Assembly: GCA_958510825.1 (NCBI GenBank)
Contig: OY294048.1
Location: 29,973,026-30,037,025 of the forward strand
Source of the DNA: Brachypterus glaber
Lineage: Eukaryota; Arthropoda; Insecta; Coleoptera; Kateretidae
Direction of reading: 5' to 3'
DNA: 64,000 bases
How positions within the stretch are numbered: the first letter of the stretch is position 1; the number at the start of each line of letters is the position of its first letter. The notes beneath the pieces were generated by a model that saw only the letters and a list, made by a program, of their open reading frames with translations, was not told the DNA's origin and did not search any database. The position numbers were made by a program, and so were the translations under genes. Shown here piece by piece: positions 54,958-64,000 of the stretch.

Positions 54958-55197
54958 ACACAGCCATACAAAAAAAAAGTTAAGAACTCTTTTTGAGTTT
55001 GTATTATTTAATTAGTTTTGAAAATAACGTCAAAAAACCTTATTTTCATATACTCGAAAATAAAGTTTTTTGAGGTTATCTCAAAATATAACCAGATGAG
55101 GTGCTATTTTGACCTCAAATTCGGATTCAGAGCCTTAAGATACGTAGGAATACAATGGTCTCCGAAAAAGTTCTTGAACTTTTTTGTGTGGCTGTGT
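54958..55197. mobile_element. MITE, 240 bp, ACACAGCC ends
   Basis: ACACAGCCATACAAAAAA at the left and the reverse complement TTTTTTGTGTGGCTGTGT at the right, continuing through AAGTTNAAGAACT. The overlapping 62-codon open stretch (55018-55206) is a by-product. Confidence 0.75.
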
Positions 55198-56189
55198 TTC
55201 TCTTGAAAATGTACTTAACTTAATATTACTTCTATTTTTAAATTTTATTAAAATTTCTTTAAAATTAGACTACATTTATACATAGAATAACTACTTGATG
55301 AAAAATTATAAAGTCAAAATAGTTCCGTTCTTAAAATGCGGTGATCTTTGGCTTCCGTAGCAGGTATCGGATATCATTTCCATTATTCAACGGACACCGT
55401 GAAAATTATTAACTAGAAAAAATCTTGCTTAACAAACTTAAGTATAAAATTTTTACACTGAGCTTGCAGACACAGTTTTCGTATTCTAAAAGTTTAATAA
55501 ATAAGCCAGCAGATACAACTTTATTACCTTTGTATCTCGCTTATTATGCGTCTGAAGTATATATTTTTAAATGAGATAAATTTGATAATACCGACAAAAA
55601 AATGCCAATAACAATTTTTTTTTTAACTCAGTTACAGATTTATTATTCTGATGCGACCAAAGGTTTATTTGTGATGTATCAGGTGAAAAAAACAAATAAT
55701 TTTTTAAGCATTTAATTTTATTTGTAAAATGATTTTTATTTGTAAAATGATTTTTCTGATTTTTCAATGCACGTGTAAATTTTGCGTATAGATAAATTTT
55801 GGGTTAAAAATTGTAATTATTCATTTATCCCTATCGTCCAGGGTGTCACAATTGTGACTTTACTTCTTTATTTTTTCTTTAAGGAAATATTAATCCAAAA
55901 TACTTTTATAGACTTTCTATGTATGCAAACAAATATGCAAATTTAATTTAGTATAATACAGCTCTCCTGAAACTCTAAGGAAACAAAAACTTGAGCAAAA
56001 ACTAAAAAAAAAATGGTTTATTTTGTATTTATTTTTTCTTCTTTTCATGCATAACAAATATAAAAAAAAACACAATTAAATAGAAAAATTATCATTAGTT
56101 TAGTCTCGGGAGGATAAGGGCTATATTTATATAATGAAATCCTATAATTTTTTTTTTCATATTAACTAAGAATCTGGCAGATATCTAAC
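55198..56189. other. AT-rich intergenic DNA
   Basis: No supported feature apart from an 18-bp unit repeated twice (TTTATTTGTAAAATGATT, about 55717-55752). Confidence 0.4.
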
Positions 56190-57068
56190 CAAAACTAAAA
56201 AAGTATAATAAAAACTTTTGGCAAAAAAAAATTATGTGTCTCTAAAAAGTAAAATATAAAAAATACTTAGGTCGGTGCCAATTTCACCGTTCCCTAAATT
56301 AATTACTAACAATGATTTTTTTATTATTTTATTATTGTTTGCTGTGAAATTGGCACCGACTTAAGAATTTTTTTTGTTACTTTTTAGAGACATAGAAGTT
56401 CATTTTTTTTGCTAAAAGTTTTTATTTTTTACTTTTTTAAGACACAGAACTTGTAGATCTGTAAGGTCATCTTAGCTAAATTAAAGTTCTCCTTCCATCT
56501 CGGCAAGCTGCTGATGTCACACCGCACTATTAGTGCGTTGTTGGTTTTGGACTCCTTATCATCTTAAAGATAAATTTCTAAAAAATAAATTTAGTAGTAT
56601 TTTTATTTCAGTGACCAAGAGTCCAACCAACCTTATTTTAAATGAAATACTAAATAAAATCTTTGTAAAACTTCAAGCGTTAAGTAATAATCAAATAATG
56701 CTTTATGGTATAATCACAAATTCTATAATTTTCTTTTGGTATTTTAATATTGCAGGACCCCTTAATCAAGTTATCTGACTTATCCGAGTTGTCTGATCAT
56801 TTTTTAAAAATTTTGTTGGTATTAGAACCAAATTAAGCCGGTTTTAAGTGAAATTAGTTTAAAACGATTGGATTTATCTTGATTATCCGGTTTTCCCGGC
56901 ATTATCCGAGCGTCAAATTAAAACGGGATCACCTCATGAGTGTCCTCTTTAAGTACCAAAGGTTTCATCAAATTCCGTTCATCCGTTCGAAAGTTATGCG
57001 GGAACAAACATAAAAAAAAGTCACATGTCGAATTGATAACCTCCTCCTTTTTGGAAGTCGGTTAAAAA
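56190..57068 (+). repeat. Dispersed repeat family, copy C (longest)
   Basis: Modules in order: an inverted-repeat hairpin (56200-56420) with TCTCTAAAAAGTAAAATATA against ACTTTTTAGAGACA and GGTGCCAATTTCAC against GTGAAATTGGCACC; a segment with GCAAGCTGCTGATGTCA and TAGTGCG; TCCAACCAACCTTATTTTAA; AAGCGTTAAGTAATAATCAA; GGACCCCTTAATCAAGTTAT; CATTATCCGAGCGTCAAATT; and the end AGGAGGTTATCAATTCGAC in reverse complement. There is no transposase or reverse transcriptase frame. The superfamily is unassigned. Confidence 0.75.
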
Positions 57069-57246
57069 CTAGTCTTTAGTCTATGGAATATTACATCAAA
57101 ACTTCTTTTTTCAGTTCACAACTAGTTATAAACAATTCTCTAGGATGTTTCTCCTAATGTTTAATAAGGGAAGTACAAAATGTGCTATGTAGGTAGCTGA
57201 ATATAAAAAAGAACGTTCATGATCACTAGAAAAATGAATAGTCCAG

Positions 57247-57411
57247 TGTCCACTTTTGTGTAGTATAAAATTTATTTAGTGCATTTAATGCTTAGAAAAA
57301 ATATAAGTGGGATGAGGCATTACTGTGAATTTTTACTCTAGTGGTAAAAACTTATTGTAACCCCTTCTAAGCATTTATAAATAAAATTTGTTCCAACACA
57401 AAAGTGACCAC
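57247..57411. mobile_element. MITE, 165 bp
   Basis: GTCCACTTTTGTGT and ATAAAATTTATTTA at the left pair with TAAATAAAATTT and AACACAAAAGTGACCAC at the right; TTCTAAGCATT is also paired. Non-coding. Confidence 0.65.
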
Positions 57412-58299
57412 AGAAGTGTATCTAGATTCTGGACTAGGGGGTTACTATTAAAAAAATATATATTCTGCAATGGTTCAAAAAGAAGTGAGCTACATTAAAT
57501 AATTTTTTATCTTTTAAATAAACAGAAATAAAAAAATGATAAACCCGATATTTCATATAATAAAATCTTGTTTACTTGCAGGTAATATAATAAATTATTC
57601 CATTTTTTCTTTGAGGAAGTTTATAAAACGTCATTTGGACTTTTACTTCAAGTTTTATATTTTCAAAACATGTATTTATCGTTTCTTGCTTTAATATCTA
57701 ATAAATAGATTCTTTTCAGTGTATGTTTCAATACCATTTTCTAGTCGTGGTACAAAAATGGTCCGAGATCGCATTCCCCTTCGTCGGAGCAGTAGAGAAT
57801 TTATAATCGAGTTGGCCAAGACGAATTAGTATACAGGGGCGATGCCATAATGGGTAACCACTTTGTGGGAATAGATATATTTCACTTATTTATCACATCT
57901 AAAATAGACTATTGTTAAATGCATGTGTCGGAGAACAGTTAAAATGGTACAGTGTAGCTTCGAAAAGAAATATTGTTAGTCTTAATTCATATTATTATAT
58001 TTTATGAAATATGTGCCATTGTACACCTTTTTTCTTACCAATTTAGAAATAAGATATGTGTTTTCTAGGTATAGGAAGGTATTCATCTAACACCTTAATT
58101 TATAGCTTAAATTGTTACAATGTATTTTATATCCATTCGAATATTAAATCACACAGTAAAATATTCTTAATAGTCCAGTCATATTAGGATTTTGTTAGGG
58201 AAAAATTCCGACTTATCTAAATTGTGCACGCCTTCGCTTTGTCATTATAAACATGGTATAAAAGGTCCCCATGTATGCTTAATGTGAGATTAATTTCTT
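57412..58299. other. AT-rich intergenic DNA
   Basis: Nothing supportable. The stretch 57740-57850 is slightly GC-richer, but all frames are broken. Confidence 0.4.
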
Positions 58300-59063
58300 A
58301 TTTTGCAGTTAGTCGGCACACATGTGGTTTTTCGCGAATATCTCCGTCAGATTTGCAGTTATGCTAAAAGAACCTATTATAAAATGTTTCGAGCATAAAA
58401 TTTTCTACAAAATACATTTCATAACTTTTTTTGAAATCTCAACCGTTTTTGCGCCAGCGCTCTGGTAATTTACGGCGCGCATAAAATTGTTAAAACATGG
58501 TTATTTGCGAAATGACTTTTGTAAAATACACCATCGGATTTATGGGTTTAAAAAAAATTCTATCACTTTTGATTTTTTCATAACTTGTTTAATATTGTTA
58601 ATGATTTAGCTCCACTGAAAATGCATGCATTTTAAAACATACCTTGTACAATATTTATATTAACCCTACTTAAAATATTGCAGAATTTTTTTTCGTTACC
58701 CTCAAAGTATGAAAATTAACGTTGATAAAAAACCAAATATCGGAAGCTTTAAAAAAATCAGAAGTAATAAATATATATATATTTTTTAAACCCATAAAAA
58801 TTTTTAATTAAGGGGATGTCTTAGAAATGCTATCGTTTTTTTTTGCGAAAGTCGTCATGAAAATAACTATGTTTAAACCATTTATTGCGCGCCATAAATT
58901 AACAAAGCACTAGCGCGAAAACGATTGAGATTTCAAAAAAAGTTATACAATATTTTTTGTAGAGAATTTTATGCGCGAAAATTTTTATAACATGTCTCTA
59001 GAATAACTGAAAATCTGACGGAGATATTTGCGAAAACCCACATGACATGTCTAATTGCAAAAT
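58300..59063. mobile_element. Foldback element, 764 bp, arms about 230 bp
   Basis: The left arm from ATTTTGCAGTTAG and the right arm ending CTAATTGCAAAAT are reverse complements. Paired blocks include AATATCTCCGTCAGATTT, CATAAAATT then TCTACA, AACTTTTTTTGAAATCTCAA and GGCGCGCA. The spacer of about 260 bp is AT-rich. No coding capacity. Confidence 0.75.
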
Positions 59064-60695
59064 CTAATATCACTGTAGTATAATGACTCTTTATTAAAGA
59101 AATTAATAAAATAAAATAAATAAAAAATAGTATATGACGCGAACCTAGTTTTTACTGCGTTTTTTTACGAAGCGCAAAAATTATCTTAAAATTAGTTTGT
59201 CAATTTGAGGTTATGTGTTTGACTTTTACTAATTTGATCGTCATTTCCCATCCGTTGTCATAGGCAACGCATGGGAAATACGCACTAACTACTAACTAGG
59301 TCGTAGGAAATAGTTATTTATATACCAAGGGACTAAACTGACCGTTTTAGTCCAGCTGCATGAGTGTTCCCTGAGCGAGACATAAAACAGCCAAGTTTAG
59401 TCTTAAGGTATATACACTATTTTTTACACGACTAAACATAATTTAGGTAGGTAGATAAAAGATACCTGTGAATTGCGAAAACTTTAGTTTCACGGCTATC
59501 ACGATTTAAATTGTTTTTAATGACGTGACTGACGCGTCAGTTTGAAAAAATGGACGAATACGATAAATTTTAGGTAATTTAAACAATGTTATTTTTAAAA
59601 ATTTTCTTTGTTAGAATCAAATAAATTCATTTGAATCCCTAATTTATTACCAAACATCACCAAACCTAATTTTTGTACCAGTAAAGCACATAGTATGTAT
59701 AATATTTTAAAATTATCATGCTTGCCGTGATTTTTTTCACTTGGGACAAAAACGGCAAGTCCAGAAAATGAAAGCGTAAAATTAAGTTTTAGTCTTGGTC
59801 GTGCAAAAAATATATCTATATTATTTAAATTGAATTGATTTAAATCAAAATATTATTTTCTTAAAGAAATCAGAACAAATAAAGGCACATGAAAGGGATT
59901 TTAATGCCTTAAAAACTCATAATTTATTAAAATAGGGTCACTTGATCAATTTTTTTCTGGTGGTTGATCGGTTGAGCTTTTGGAAGCCTTTATTAAAACA
60001 TCAACAGAAAAACTAACTAAACAAAGAACCAACAAGAAAACCAAATAAACAAAGCAACTAGTCAAGTGAACCAAGAACACCAAACTTTTTTTGAACAGGA
60101 CTCAGCATATTTGTATTAAATAACCCACATTTTAGTTTAAATCAAGTAACACATATGTAAAGTCAAACTTTTAAAGTCTTAATTTAATGATTTCTAATCT
60201 GTCATTTCCGAATTTGAATTTCTAACGTGCTATTATTATATTTTACAGTTCGGCTAGGGAAAAGTTTGTTTTCTTTATGCGTCTTACCCTAAACTTGTAA
60301 TTGGTGTTTACAGCATATCATTTAAAGCAATGCTTACAGCTGAGGAAAGAAAAGAACCAATTGACAGCAATCAATAAATCCAAATTTATTCTTTCTCCAA
60401 CTATAAGTATTCTTTAAAAACTGCAGTTTAAAACATGTTAAAGCAAACGTCTGTAATCTTTATAATATTAAACAGCAAACACTTGAAGAGTGAGAATTAT
60501 TTACAGGTGATACCTACTTTTCTTCCACGCTACTGAGTGCACTAGTTCTTGCAACTATAGCGTAAAACAAAAACAGCCTGTAAAACCTGTTAATATCAAG
60601 TCAAGAAAACTATATATAAATTTCCATCTAAGCATGTTTATTTTTTAGATAAAAGTCCAGTCAGATAATAAATGTAAATTGCAATAAATGTATAC
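59064..60695. other. AT-rich intergenic DNA with one hairpin
   Basis: A hairpin with 15-nt arms and one mismatch (ATTTCCCATCCGTTG against CAACGCATGGGAAAT) lies at 59243-59279. Weak inverted similarity around TTTATATACC and GGTATATA (59318-59418) suggests another old MITE. No gene supported. Confidence 0.45.
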
Positions 60696-61616
60696 GGGCT
60701 AATATTTTAAAGGGTAGTAGTGGATGGTAACAAAACACTTATGTTAGTTTTCACCTGGTGATTTGCGTAAGGGGTGTCTGCTATCTTGAAGTTTAGGGGT
60801 GAGTTGCTTAATATGCATATCTTAAGATAAAAATGCATAAACCAATTTTGTTAAGGAGGTAATTTACAACAATTTTTGTTGGGATTATTTTTTAAATATA
60901 TTAATAATAATCGGTTAATTCAAAAATAGCCATGTTAGAGTTGAAATTGGTTTTTTTCCATTTTTCAGCCAAATTAATTATCGGGCAATAAAAGTGGTTA
61001 AAAAGCCAACTTGTAGCTCCTAAAATTCTCTACAAGTTTCATATATTATAGTAGTAAGTAAGTAAGTAATTTATTTGTAGAAAAATACAATAGAAAAGTA
61101 CATTTATAAATAGCATTATTTTGGAACACGCTAAGCATAGCTTGTGTTGTGTTCCAATGTTATAAATGTTCGTAGGTACTTTGGTACGGTTACACAGGGC
61201 GCAACTCAACTTTCAGCGCCCACTGTAACCGTAACAAAATATTTATGAAAATAAGTAATATATAAAACTCATAAGAAAATTTTAAGAGATACAGTTTGCT
61301 CATAACCACTTTTATCTTCCGATGAATACTTTGGCTGAAAAATCGAAAAAAACAGTTTCACCCCCAACATGGCCATTTTTGAATCTTTATATCTTTATAA
61401 CTCGATTGTTATTAATATATTAAAAAAAATGATCTAAACAAAAATTGTTGCAATTTTTTTCCTTAAAAAAATTGGTTATATACACTTTTACCGTAAGATG
61501 CATATTTAGCGAGATAACCGTACTCGCCCTTAAAATTCTCTTACGCAAATCACCCGCTAAAAAACTAATAGGAGTGTTCTGTTACTATCCACTTCTACCC
61601 TTTAAAATACTAGCCC
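60696..61616. mobile_element. Foldback element, 921 bp, interrupted at its apex
   Basis: The ends GGGCTAATATTTTAAAGGGT and the reverse complement GGGCTAGTATTTTAAAGGGT are followed by AG(T/A)AGTGGAT. The arms of about 350 bp stay paired to ATATATTA at 61050 and TAATATAT at 61257. The 200 bp between the arm tips is a LINE 3' remnant rather than element sequence. No coding capacity; the open stretch 61445-61732 is part of the arm. Confidence 0.75.
61052..61250 (-). mobile_element. LINE 3' remnant with (TTAC)n tail and two hairpins
   Basis: In minus-strand orientation the segment ends TTTTTCTACAAATAAATTAC and then TTACTTACTTAC, the usual layout of a LINE 3' end. It carries two stems: 61121-61157 (TTGGAACAC/GTGTTCCAA with an inner AAGC/GCTT) and 61186-61232 (17-nt arms starting ACGGTTAC, two mismatches). 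Such 3' UTR hairpins can be recognition sites for the reverse transcriptase in some LINEs. That role is inferred here. Confidence 0.5.
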
Positions 61617-61810
61617 TTGTACATTTATTGAAACTTAACAAAGGAATTTCTCGTTATTTAACTGGACAAACATTCGGTAAGTACTTTTTATCCTACTCTA
61701 CCTCATCAACACAAGAATTGAATCGATTTTAGTTTTGTAAATTGAAACTTTAAGAAAGTATTTATGTTCTAAAAAATCCCAATAAATTTTCACCTATTAC
61801 AATCAAGGAC

Positions 61811-62103
61811 ATTTTTGGTCGAAGAAAAAAATATTTTATGAAATAATTAACTTCCACATAGTTACTTTTCTTTACGATATATATTATACGTATACTGATA
61901 AAACTTATGCATCGATGTAATTAGTTTTGTTATAGTAAATAAAATTTCCTTTTATACACCGGATTTTTTATAAAATTACATACATTGTTCGTAAAATTCA
62001 TAAACATTCAGTTTTGAATAAAAAATTCCGGTCTGCTAGTCCGTTAATTTTTAGACCCATATGTAGGTATACTGGAACTTTATTTTTTAAAGTAAATGTT
62101 TCC
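61811..62103 (+). repeat. 293-bp direct repeat, first copy
   Basis: Identical to 63708-64000 except for one base (G at 61991, C at 63888). The second copy reaches the end of the window, so the true repeat may be longer than what is visible. Confidence 0.95.
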
Positions 62104-62142
62104 CATTTTAACAAAGAAAGAACAATAACACCGCGGTGTTAG

Positions 62143-62391
62143 TTGTGGGCTGGTGCACCGGCCCACAAAAAAAAAATAGGTTTAATTACTATGAACCACA
62201 CTAACTTTTATTACGTATTTTTGGGAGCTGAAAAAGAATGTGAAAAAGAGCAAAACCAACCCAAATTATTAATAATTACACCTAACCGGACTATATTTTT
62301 ATATGATGAAAACGGCTTTTCCATAAGACCAGTTCACGGCGGATTTCGAGCTTTTTTATTTATTATTGACTTTTTTTGTAGGCCTGTGTAA
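62143..62391 (+). CDS. Unrecognised 82-codon ORF
   Basis: Includes NFYYVFLGAEKECEKEQNQ and LLIITPNRTIFLYDENGF. The wording is more protein-like than most short frames here, but no family is recognised. It lies inside the 1.9-kb unit bounded by the 293-bp direct repeats. Low confidence. Confidence 0.2.
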   Translation: MWAGAPAHKKKIGLITMNHTNFYYVFLGAEKECEKEQNQPKLLIITPNRTIFLYDENGFSIRPVHGGFRAFLFIIDFFCRPV

Positions 62392-62514
62392 TTTGTAATT
62401 TTATAAAAAAATATATACCAAAAGAAATGTTTTTCACACATACCTACGTACGTTTTACAGTGCAATAGTAAGTGTCACTTGAGTACTAGAAATATCTCTA
62501 CTAAACTGAGTTTA

Positions 62515-62755
62515 GGGAATGTTCAAGTATTACGTAACGCAAAATGTACCAAAATTCATACACTTCATAACTCGGTTCTCGCGTTATTCAAGGCTGTAGA
62601 GATTTCAAATTTTGGCTACCCCCCCTCCCAACACACCCCCTATTAGGGGGGTAGCCAAAATATGAAATCTCTATAATCTATAATAACGCGAGAACCGGGG
62701 TATGAAGTGTATGAATTTTGGTACAATTTGGGTTACGTAATACTTGAACGTTTCC
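62515..62755. mobile_element. MITE, 241 bp, TTA duplication
   Basis: The left end GGGAATGTTCAAGTATTACG and the right end (reverse complement) GGAAACGTTCAAGTATTACG are flanked by TTA on both sides (62512-62514, 62756-62758). The arms stay paired for about 110 bp (CATACACTTCATAACTCGGT, TCTCGCGTTAT, GGCTACCCCCC). It is the same family as 14316-14464 and 27711-27844. Confidence 0.8.
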
Positions 62756-62996
62756 TTAAGTTAAAAATGCTGCGTTCTTATTGGTCGACCTACAATTTAA
62801 TCCAAGTTGAAATATAAACCATCGTTGTTTCAAGTGGTCCTAGGTAGAACATTCATAAAGGCTAATTAATATATTAAATGCAAATTTTGCATAATAACCA
62901 GAGGTGATACTTTCATTACGACAACAGGGTCAGACAACAGGAATTTTTAATTATTTCTAATTTTTGGTACTTTTGTTTAATACATAAAGGGTGTAT

Positions 62997-63707
62997 TTGA
63001 AATAGTGTAGGAAATTTTAACAGGTGATTCTACATGATAAAATATGACAAAAAGTTCCTATAAACATATGTCTAAAAATGCGTCATAAGGGAGCTACGTC
63101 CCTTTGAAATTGGCTAAAAAAATCGGTTTTTATTTAATAACTCAGGAACCCTTTGAGATATGTTAACGAGGTTTTGCACGTGAATTAATACTAATAAGGC
63201 CTATCTTTGTATGTCATTTTCACGTACTTATTTAAACCAGGGGTGTGCGAAACGGGGGGGCCTTATCAGTTTTTTGTCCCAAACTTTTTTCTGTGTAACT
63301 TTTTTGCAATTTTATTTTTGAAATATGATTCCTCAGCTCAAAATACATAAAAAAGGTACACTTGTTGAATTACTGTAGGATTAACCGTTTTCGAGAAAAG
63401 TTCATTTGAAGGTCAAATTTCACGGTTCGAGGACGAAAAATTAAATACTAAAATGTCGAAAACCAAAATTTTAATGATGCAATATTATTCTACATCAAAA
63501 ACTAAGAAAAAAAGTTTCCATACATGCAAGGTCGAAAAAACGCTTTTAAAGCTACCATAGCCCTTTTAAAATGGTGCATATTTAGGAGACCATAGCTCCA
63601 TTAGGATTGATTTTTGGAAGTACCTGTATATGAGGTTTTTTTCTTAGTTTTTAATGTACATTCGCCCTGCATCATTAAAATTTTGGTTTTCAACATTTTA
63701 GTATTTA
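62997..63707. repeat. Dispersed repeats, including a foldback end
   Basis: 63018-63170 resembles 7140-7290 and 40580-40740 (CAGGTGATTCTACATGATAA; TAATAACTCAGGAACCCTTT). 63240-63440 is the inverted partner of 43310-43530. 63440-63480 (ATTAAATACTAAAATGTCGA) pairs with 63670-63707, forming an inverted repeat whose right end abuts the second 293-bp repeat. Confidence 0.55.
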
Positions 63708-64000
63708 ATTTTTGGTCGAAGAAAAAAATATTTTATGAAATAATTAACTTCCACATAGTTACTTTTCTTTACGATATATATTATACGTATACTGATAAAA
63801 CTTATGCATCGATGTAATTAGTTTTGTTATAGTAAATAAAATTTCCTTTTATACACCGGATTTTTTATAAAATTACATACATTGTTCCTAAAATTCATAA
63901 ACATTCAGTTTTGAATAAAAAATTCCGGTCTGCTAGTCCGTTAATTTTTAGACCCATATGTAGGTATACTGGAACTTTATTTTTTAAAGTAAATGTTTCC
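63708..64000 (+). repeat. 293-bp direct repeat, second copy (cut by window end)
   Basis: One mismatch to 61811-62103, offset 1897 bp. It starts exactly where the preceding inverted repeat ends. Confidence 0.95.

Noticed and set aside
1..64000. CRISPR arrays, prokaryotic operons, ribosome binding sites
   Set aside because: No regularly spaced identical short repeats and no bacterial gene organisation; the tandem repeats seen are eukaryotic transposon or satellite type.
1..64000. Functional tRNA or rRNA genes
   Set aside because: The only tRNA-like segments (7811 and 30553) continue into non-tRNA bodies and lack complete cloverleaf symmetry; they fit SINE heads.

Overview
The window is AT-rich eukaryotic DNA, most likely from an arthropod with a large, repeat-packed genome (an insect is my best guess; the species cannot be read from the sequence). 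The signs are a complete insect-type piggyBac transposon, jockey/CR1-type LINE remnants, tRNA-derived SINEs, a very high density of foldback and miniature inverted-repeat elements, and no compact gene array, operon or ribosome-binding site. A 200-base run of N (48886-49085) shows it is part of a gapped assembly. I found no complete host gene that I can name. Two short stretches (47622-47771 and 43765-43862, both minus strand) could be exons of host genes, with low confidence.

Layout. 1-8.1 kb: AT-rich DNA with several miniature inverted-repeat elements, one of them a hAT-type MITE with an 8-bp target duplication (3263-3544), and a tRNA-derived SINE (about 7811-8093). 8.3-15.2 kb: nested foldback elements, a degraded LINE tail, and a family of elements with GGG termini, a TTACGTAA core and TTA target duplications. 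15.8-16.9 kb: a 1.1-kb element with CCGAGGGG ends and an internal 270-bp tandem repeat. 17.67-20.37 kb: an intact piggyBac element coding for a 670-residue transposase. 21.6-22.2 kb: tandem repeats. 23.2-25.2 kb: a non-autonomous hAT-like element with an 8-bp target duplication and two palindromes nested in it. 27-32.5 kb: more MITEs, a second SINE head and a mariner-type foldback. 32.6-34.7 kb: a 2.1-kb TG...CA insertion with a 4-bp duplication, possibly a solo LTR, sitting in a tandem duplication that supplies its own empty site.

36-43.7 kb: small inverted repeats and diverged direct duplications. 44.0-46.2 kb: a 5'-truncated jockey-like LINE on the minus strand whose reverse transcriptase is broken by one in-frame TGA. 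46.3-46.7 kb: a 370-bp inverted-repeat insertion with a 12-bp duplication and a second paralogous empty site. 49.3-57.1 kb: copies of a dispersed repeat family around a second, more damaged LINE (50.7-52.4 kb) and a 1.2-kb element carrying an array of TAGCCA sites. 57-64 kb: foldback elements, a LINE 3' remnant at the apex of one of them, and a 293-bp near-identical direct repeat (1.9-kb period) that runs off the end of the window.

The only protein machinery that looks functional is the piggyBac transposase. It would act on its own 14-bp ends and perhaps on the subterminal GTTCC/GGAAC palindromes. Everything else is non-autonomous or decayed. Boundaries of foldback elements were placed by eye from matching ends and may be off by a few bases.
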